From NCBI GenBank assembly GCA_025927475.1, contig JAICLL010000063.1, positions 1-33,770 of the forward strand: 33,770 bases of DNA. The letters are read 5' to 3'. Source of the DNA: Pirellulales bacterium (GTDB taxonomy: Bacteria > Planctomycetota > Planctomycetia > Pirellulales > JAICIG01). Positions 30,050 to 33,770 of this stretch are shown here, piece by piece (position 1 is the stretch's first letter; each line of letters begins with the position of its first letter). The notes below the pieces were generated by a model, which saw only the letters and a program-made list of their open reading frames with translations, did no database searches and was not told the DNA's origin. The position numbers and the translations under genes were made by a program.

Positions 30050-30079
30050 AATATAACTGCGCGCGGGACCAATTGTACA
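30050..30079 (-). promoter_or_regulatory. Possible promoter of the sigma factor-kinase operon
   Basis: On the minus strand TGTACA (30079-30074) and TATATT (30055-30050) are separated by 18 bases, 24 bases before the sigma factor ATG. The -35 match is poor. A C5A7 run at 30082-30095 (G5T7 on the minus strand) lies upstream and may end transcription of the cytochrome-porin gene, but its hairpin is weak. Confidence 0.3.
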
Positions 30080-30223
30080 CAGAAAAAAACCCCCAGGGCT
30101 GCAGAAAGGCGGCGGCCAGGCAGGCGCTTTTTTTCGGCGCGGCGCCGCGCGGCATCGGTAAGAATGTGCCCGACCAAGTGCCGGCATGTGGCCTTTGAGC
30201 GGACTCCACGGCGCCCACGATCG

Positions 30224-32137
30224 TCAGAACGTCGCGGCCCAGCGCACGCCATAGACGTTCAGGTCGGGCAGCGGTCCCGGCAGCACCCAGCGCTCGTAGT
30301 TGAGCATCAGCAGGCTGTTGCCGGCCAGTTGATAATTGACGCCCCAGGTAGTGCGCCGGATATCGAAGCGCCCGGTAAGCACGCTGCCCGGCGGCGGCAG
30401 CAGGGCACGGTGGTCGAGCAGATCGTACCGGATCAGGAAGCTGAACTTCGATTCTTTGCGCCGTCGCACTTCACCTTCCAGGTAGATGCCATTCACATGC
30501 TCTCGGAACCTCGGTTGTCCGGCTACCGACGCGGCGATGCGGTCGGTATCGCGGTCGGCATACTCGACTTGGAAGCGCACGAGATCCTCGTAGCGCATCT
30601 GCAGATCGAAGCCGTAAATGCGGTAGTACAGACCCTGATTGCGCGGCCCCGAGCCGGGGTCGTCGTTGAAGCGCCCGGCGGTGATTGAACTGCCCAGGCG
30701 AATAAATTGATTGCCCAGCGTGACACGGCCACCCACCGCCGGCTCTTTGTTGCCCGCCACATAATTGCGGCTGTCGTAAAAGCTGATGCCGCTGGCGTTG
30801 CCGCGCAGACCGTTGACCACGTAGGCATCGAAGGTGGCCGAGCCTTTCTCGCGCACGGGCACCGACAGACTGAAATCGGCGCCTTGGTCGGCGTAGGGCA
30901 TCGGCAGCACGGGGTCGCCCATGTCGGTGGGAAACGCTCGCTGGCCCATCGTGAAAATCAGCGGCTTGGCGACGGTGCGATACACCGCGGGGTTCGCCTG
31001 CGCGGAGAAGGCGCCAAACGGAACAATGAACCTGCCGGCGTCGACCACCGCCTTGATCGGCGAATCGCGTTCGCAGAGCAGATTGACCAGATCGAGTCGC
31101 ATGGCGGCTTCGACGAGTTCGATGCGGTGGCCGTTGCCCGGCTCGTTATGACACGTGACGCAAGCGGTGACCCGCCCGCTGAGCGGACCGCTGCCTTGCC
31201 AGTTCGCTCCCACCCAGGTTTGTGGAAAAAAGCCGGGTAGCTCCATGTTGTCGTTGCCCTCGCGCCAGAAGGGCGAGATGGTGGCCCAAATCGAAAACGA
31301 CTGTTCGGCCGTCGCGGCCGACGCGGCGCCGCCCGCTCCGCCTGTTGCCGCCGGCGCACTCAGCGAGGCGAGATAGGTGGCGATGGCTTCCCAATCGCCT
31401 TGCGGTACGTTCGCTCCGTTTTTGCCCGCCATCCGGCGGACCGTGGCGCGCCAGCCTGCCAGGTCTTTCTTTTTGGTGGTCGAGCGCGCGGCATCATGGC
31501 ATTGGGTGCATCCGCTCTGAAAGGCGGTATTGCCGCGCGAGACCAGGGCCGCGTCAACTCCGCCGGTGCTGGCGGCGGCGCCGCCGCCAGCAGGCGTGCT
31601 GGGGGTGCGGGGCGCTTGCCGCGCGCTCACCGAGGCGAGGTAGGTGGCGATGGCTTCCCACTCGCCTTCAGGAATGTCAGCGTCGTCTTTGGCCGCCATT
31701 CGGCGGATCGTGGCGCGCCAGCCTGCCAGGTCTTTCGTCTTGGTGGTCGACCGCTCGGCATCGTGGCATTGGGTGCACGCGCTTTGGAAGGCGCTGGCGC
31801 CGCGCGAGACCAGAGCCGGGTCGAACCCGCCGGCGCTAGCGGCGCCCGTGCTGGGTGCGTCGGTCGTAGGCGGAGCGGCCGTCGCAGCGGCGGGGGGTGG
31901 TGCTTCAACCTGCGAAACAGTTTGGATTTGGCGCCGCGAGCTCTCCCCGCCGGCCGTGCGCCCTCCGAGTTCGGGCGCGGCAAACAACGACGTCCGGGCG
32001 GGTTCGTCCGAAGCGATCGCCGCCGCGATCGGTTCGGCCGAGTTGGCCCAATCCGGCGTTTCTTGGCCGGACGCGGCCGATGCCGCGACCAGAAGTCCGG
32101 CCCACACCGCCGTGATGCTGCGCCGAATTCGCCTCAC
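30224..32137 (-). CDS. Multiheme cytochrome c fused to an outer-membrane porin-like beta-barrel
   Basis: The protein has 637 residues, starting at GTG 32137 with GGAG 8 bases upstream. A signal peptide (RRIRRSITAVWAGLLVAASAA) is followed by a Pro/Ala/Thr linker. Two nearly identical cytochrome c domains come next, at 105-171 and 194-260, each with CTQCH (121-125 and 210-214) and a possible distal Met in the (I/V)RRMA(A/G)K segment. A third site CVTCH lies at 326-330 (GRVTACVTCHNEPGNGHRIE). From about 335 the sequence is porin-like: VDAGRFIVPFGAFSAQANPA, GADFSLSVPVREKG, GLYYRIYGFDLQMRYEDLVR, alternating strands, and a terminal aromatic-ending strand NVYGVRWAATF. The C-terminal Phe is the classic outer-membrane insertion signal. 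This suggests electron transfer across or at the outer membrane, in one chain. Partners and redox role are unknown. Confidence 0.8.
   Translation of the reverse strand: MRRIRRSITAVWAGLLVAASAASGQETPDWANSAEPIAAAIASDEPARTSLFAAPELGGRTAGGESSRRQIQTVSQVEAPPPAAATAAPPTTDAPSTGAASAGGFDPALVSRGASAFQSACTQCHDAERSTTKTKDLAGWRATIRRMAAKDDADIPEGEWEAIATYLASVSARQAPRTPSTPAGGGAAASTGGVDAALVSRGNTAFQSGCTQCHDAARSTTKKKDLAGWRATVRRMAGKNGANVPQGDWEAIATYLASLSAPAATGGAGGAASAATAEQSFSIWATISPFWREGNDNMELPGFFPQTWVGANWQGSGPLSGRVTACVTCHNEPGNGHRIELVEAAMRLDLVNLLCERDSPIKAVVDAGRFIVPFGAFSAQANPAVYRTVAKPLIFTMGQRAFPTDMGDPVLPMPYADQGADFSLSVPVREKGSATFDAYVVNGLRGNASGISFYDSRNYVAGNKEPAVGGRVTLGNQFIRLGSSITAGRFNDDPGSGPRNQGLYYRIYGFDLQMRYEDLVRFQVEYADRDTDRIAASVAGQPRFREHVNGIYLEGEVRRRKESKFSFLIRYDLLDHRALLPPPGSVLTGRFDIRRTTWGVNYQLAGNSLLMLNYERWVLPGPLPDLNVYGVRWAATF
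31358..31825 (-). repeat. Tandem duplication of a cytochrome c domain coding unit
   Basis: 31625-31825 (domain 1) and 31358-31558 (domain 2) encode the same 67-residue module with about a dozen substitutions, offset by 267 bases. Between them are short Ala/Pro/Gly linkers. The near identity implies a recent internal duplication. Confidence 0.85.
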
Positions 32138-32379
32138 CGCGAGGCTCCGAGTTTGAGGGTGGCTGAAACCGCGAAGTTATTTCGGTTGGCATCTTGGGAA
32201 AACCTTAACGGTAATGGGTTTCGCGCAAAATTTGGCGGCCAGGTCCGATTTTTTTCAGAATGCGGGCGAATCCGCGCCCGGTTTTACCGGTTTGCAACGT
32301 TTTAAGGAGTTGACACTTCGAGGGGTGATGGTCGCCCTGGAGAGATGCGCAACTTGGGATGAACTCTGAAAGGCTTCTT

Positions 32380-33770
32380 ATGTTTCGCCGACTTGCACCC
32401 GTCGCGGCCACATCGACAATCCGGTCCGACGGAAACCGTCCGTTCAGCATGCTCACTTCGACGGCGAAGCGTGGATCGCGCCGGCGACTAGGACGGCCCA
32501 AGCCGAAGAAGCCCTGCAAGAATGCAATCACGACGCGGTCACGACGCTGTTTCCTCGAGCCGTGTGAACCTCGGTTGCTGCTGACGTTCCATCTCTGGAA
32601 GATCGATCAGGTGTATTCCAGCGCCGACGGCAAGGCCCAGTTCGTTGAATTGCGCGATCCGGCCGACGGCGAGCAACACCTCTCGGGTCATTTCATCAGC
32701 AGCAACGAGAAGACGTTTACCTTTCCCGCCGATCTGCCCTCGGCCAGCACCGCCAATCACGACTTTCTAATTGGCACGGCCAGCTACGCCGCGCTGCCTG
32801 GCGCGGTGCAGCCCGATTACATCATCCCGGATAACTTCTTTAATCCGGCGGGCGACACGCTCGACTATGCCGATGTCGATGCGTTTACCTTCACGGCGGG
32901 GCAGATACCAACCGATGGCGTGAAGTCGGCGTTTCGCGATGTCAACACGTTCAGTCTTACGACCGGCGCGAACTCCGAGACGGATTTCGCCGGGCAAACC
33001 GGCTCGGTGTCGGATGTGGCGAAGAACGGATACTTGCAGCTTAACCTCGTGTCTGATCAGCCTGGCGCGGCGTTGTTAACCGACCCGCAGTTAGTCAATC
33101 CTTGGGGCATCAGTCAGACGCCCGGCAGTCCGTTCTGGGTCTCGGACAACGGCACCGATGTTAGCACGCTTTATAGTGGCGACGTGGCGGGCAGTCCCTT
33201 CAGCAAAGCCGGATTGGTGGTCTCCATTCCCGGCGGAGCACCCACCGGGCAAGTCGCCAATGGCACCACGGACTTCTCGGTTGGTTCCGGCGCCGCCACC
33301 GCGCCGGCCAGGTTTATCTTCGCCTCGGAGGACGGCAGCATCACCGGTTGGAACCCCAGCGTGCCGGCGGCCGGTTCCACCCAGGCCGTGGTCGGCGCCA
33401 GCACCACGGGCGCCGTCTACAAAGGCCTGGCATTGGCCAACAATGGCACGGCGAATGAGCTCTACGCGGCCAACTTTAATAGCGGCGCCATCGACGTCTT
33501 TAATGGCACGTTTCAGCCGGTGACACTGGCGGCGGGGGCTTTCGCCGATCCGAATCTGCCGACGGGCTATGCTCCGTTCAACATTGCCAATCTCGGCGGC
33601 AAGCTCTACGTCAGCTATGCGCTTCAAGATGCCGCCAAGCACGACGACGTGGCGGGCTTCGGCCACGGCTTCGTCGACGTGTATGATACCAGCGGCGCCC
33701 GGTTGCAACGCTTGATAACCGGCACGCCCGGCGACCCGAATAGCCCGCTCAATTCGCCCTGGGGAATGGC
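32380..33770 (+). CDS. Secreted TIGR03118-type protein, 3' end beyond window (partial)
   Basis: The frame is open from before 32359 to the window end. I place the start at ATG 32380 (GAAAGG just upstream); ATG 32449 is the alternative. The arginine/lysine-rich leader ends in RRCFLEPCEPRLLL (to about 32580), an LEPR-XLL-like motif. Next is a lamin-tail-like segment (HLWKIDQVYSSADGKAQFVE, FTFPADLPSASTANHDFLIG, then LPGAVQPDYIIPDNFF). From 33043 comes a domain typical of the TIGR03118 family: LVSDQPGAALLTDPQLVNPW, FWVSDNGTDVSTLYSGDVAG, FIFASEDGSITGWNP, GLALANNGTANELYAANFNS, and APFNIANLGGKLYVSYALQD followed by AAKHDDVAG. These proteins are thought to form beta-propeller-like extracellular domains. 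Function unknown. At least 463 residues; no stop in the window. Confidence 0.8.
   Translation, partial: MFRRLAPVAATSTIRSDGNRPFSMLTSTAKRGSRRRLGRPKPKKPCKNAITTRSRRCFLEPCEPRLLLTFHLWKIDQVYSSADGKAQFVELRDPADGEQHLSGHFISSNEKTFTFPADLPSASTANHDFLIGTASYAALPGAVQPDYIIPDNFFNPAGDTLDYADVDAFTFTAGQIPTDGVKSAFRDVNTFSLTTGANSETDFAGQTGSVSDVAKNGYLQLNLVSDQPGAALLTDPQLVNPWGISQTPGSPFWVSDNGTDVSTLYSGDVAGSPFSKAGLVVSIPGGAPTGQVANGTTDFSVGSGAATAPARFIFASEDGSITGWNPSVPAAGSTQAVVGASTTGAVYKGLALANNGTANELYAANFNSGAIDVFNGTFQPVTLAAGAFADPNLPTGYAPFNIANLGGKLYVSYALQDAAKHDDVAGFGHGFVDVYDTSGARLQRLITGTPGDPNSPLNSPWGM

Noticed and set aside
32310..32315. TTGACA -35 box for the right-edge gene
   Set aside because: No -10 element at a workable distance (the region near 32333 is CGCCCT-like).
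32205..32531. 108-aa minus-strand protein upstream of the cytochrome-porin gene
   Set aside because: It overlaps the leader of the right-edge secreted protein, has no clear ribosome site and resembles no family.

Overview
The window is GC-rich DNA that looks like a chromosomal segment of a planctomycete, probably order Pirellulales. This is an inference from family signatures, not a database match. The signatures are: several large secreted proteins with an N-terminal arginine-rich leader ending in an 'LExxExRxLLxA' type motif (LEPR-XLL class); small proteins and leucine-rich-repeat (LRR) proteins with an 'RxFxFSLRxLL' membrane anchor; an ECF sigma factor directly followed by a Ser/Thr kinase with a TPR tail; and palindromic dispersed repeats, one of which lies inside a coding region.

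Layout. 1-4431 is a scarred accessory zone: a dead IS66-type transposase, an intact membrane-anchored LRR protein, a fragment of an RHS/YD-repeat protein joined out of frame to the tail of a second LRR protein, and two very small membrane proteins. 4524-11281 holds nucleic-acid and ATPase genes: ligA (minus) diverges from recQ (plus), followed by a short SecA paralogue that lacks the C-terminal half of SecA. 11341-15173 is a tight operon of hldE, two tandem GT9 heptosyltransferase-like genes and a SAM methyltransferase. It probably makes or decorates a heptose-containing surface glycan. It converges on a secreted NlpC/P60- or CHAP-like protein.

17076-18950 encodes a secreted DUF4214-type protein ending in 24 perfect copies of a Ser/Gly decapeptide. 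Next come tRNA-Leu(UAA), a small hypothetical gene, an ISAzo13-type transposase remnant with a frameshift, and a 5'-truncated PQQ-dependent sugar dehydrogenase relic. These converge on a BASS/SBF-type membrane transporter gene. 22232-26230 holds two large glycine-rich parallel beta-helix secreted proteins on the minus strand.

26475-30026 (minus) is an ECF sigma factor and Ser/Thr kinase-TPR operon. The kinase gene is broken by two indels that compensate each other in frame: the kinase segment is in one frame, and the leader and TPR tail are both in another. 30224-32137 (minus) encodes the most unusual protein in the window: a signal peptide, two nearly identical cytochrome c domains in tandem, a third CxxCH site, and a porin-like beta-barrel ending in Phe. 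It looks like a one-polypeptide porin-cytochrome. The right edge (from about 32380) is the start of a secreted TIGR03118-type protein that runs out of the window.

Main themes: cell envelope and secretion (four LEPR-XLL-like proteins, the SecA-like ATPase, the heptose operon, the cytochrome-porin), and repeated gene decay by indel and recombination (at least five broken genes).
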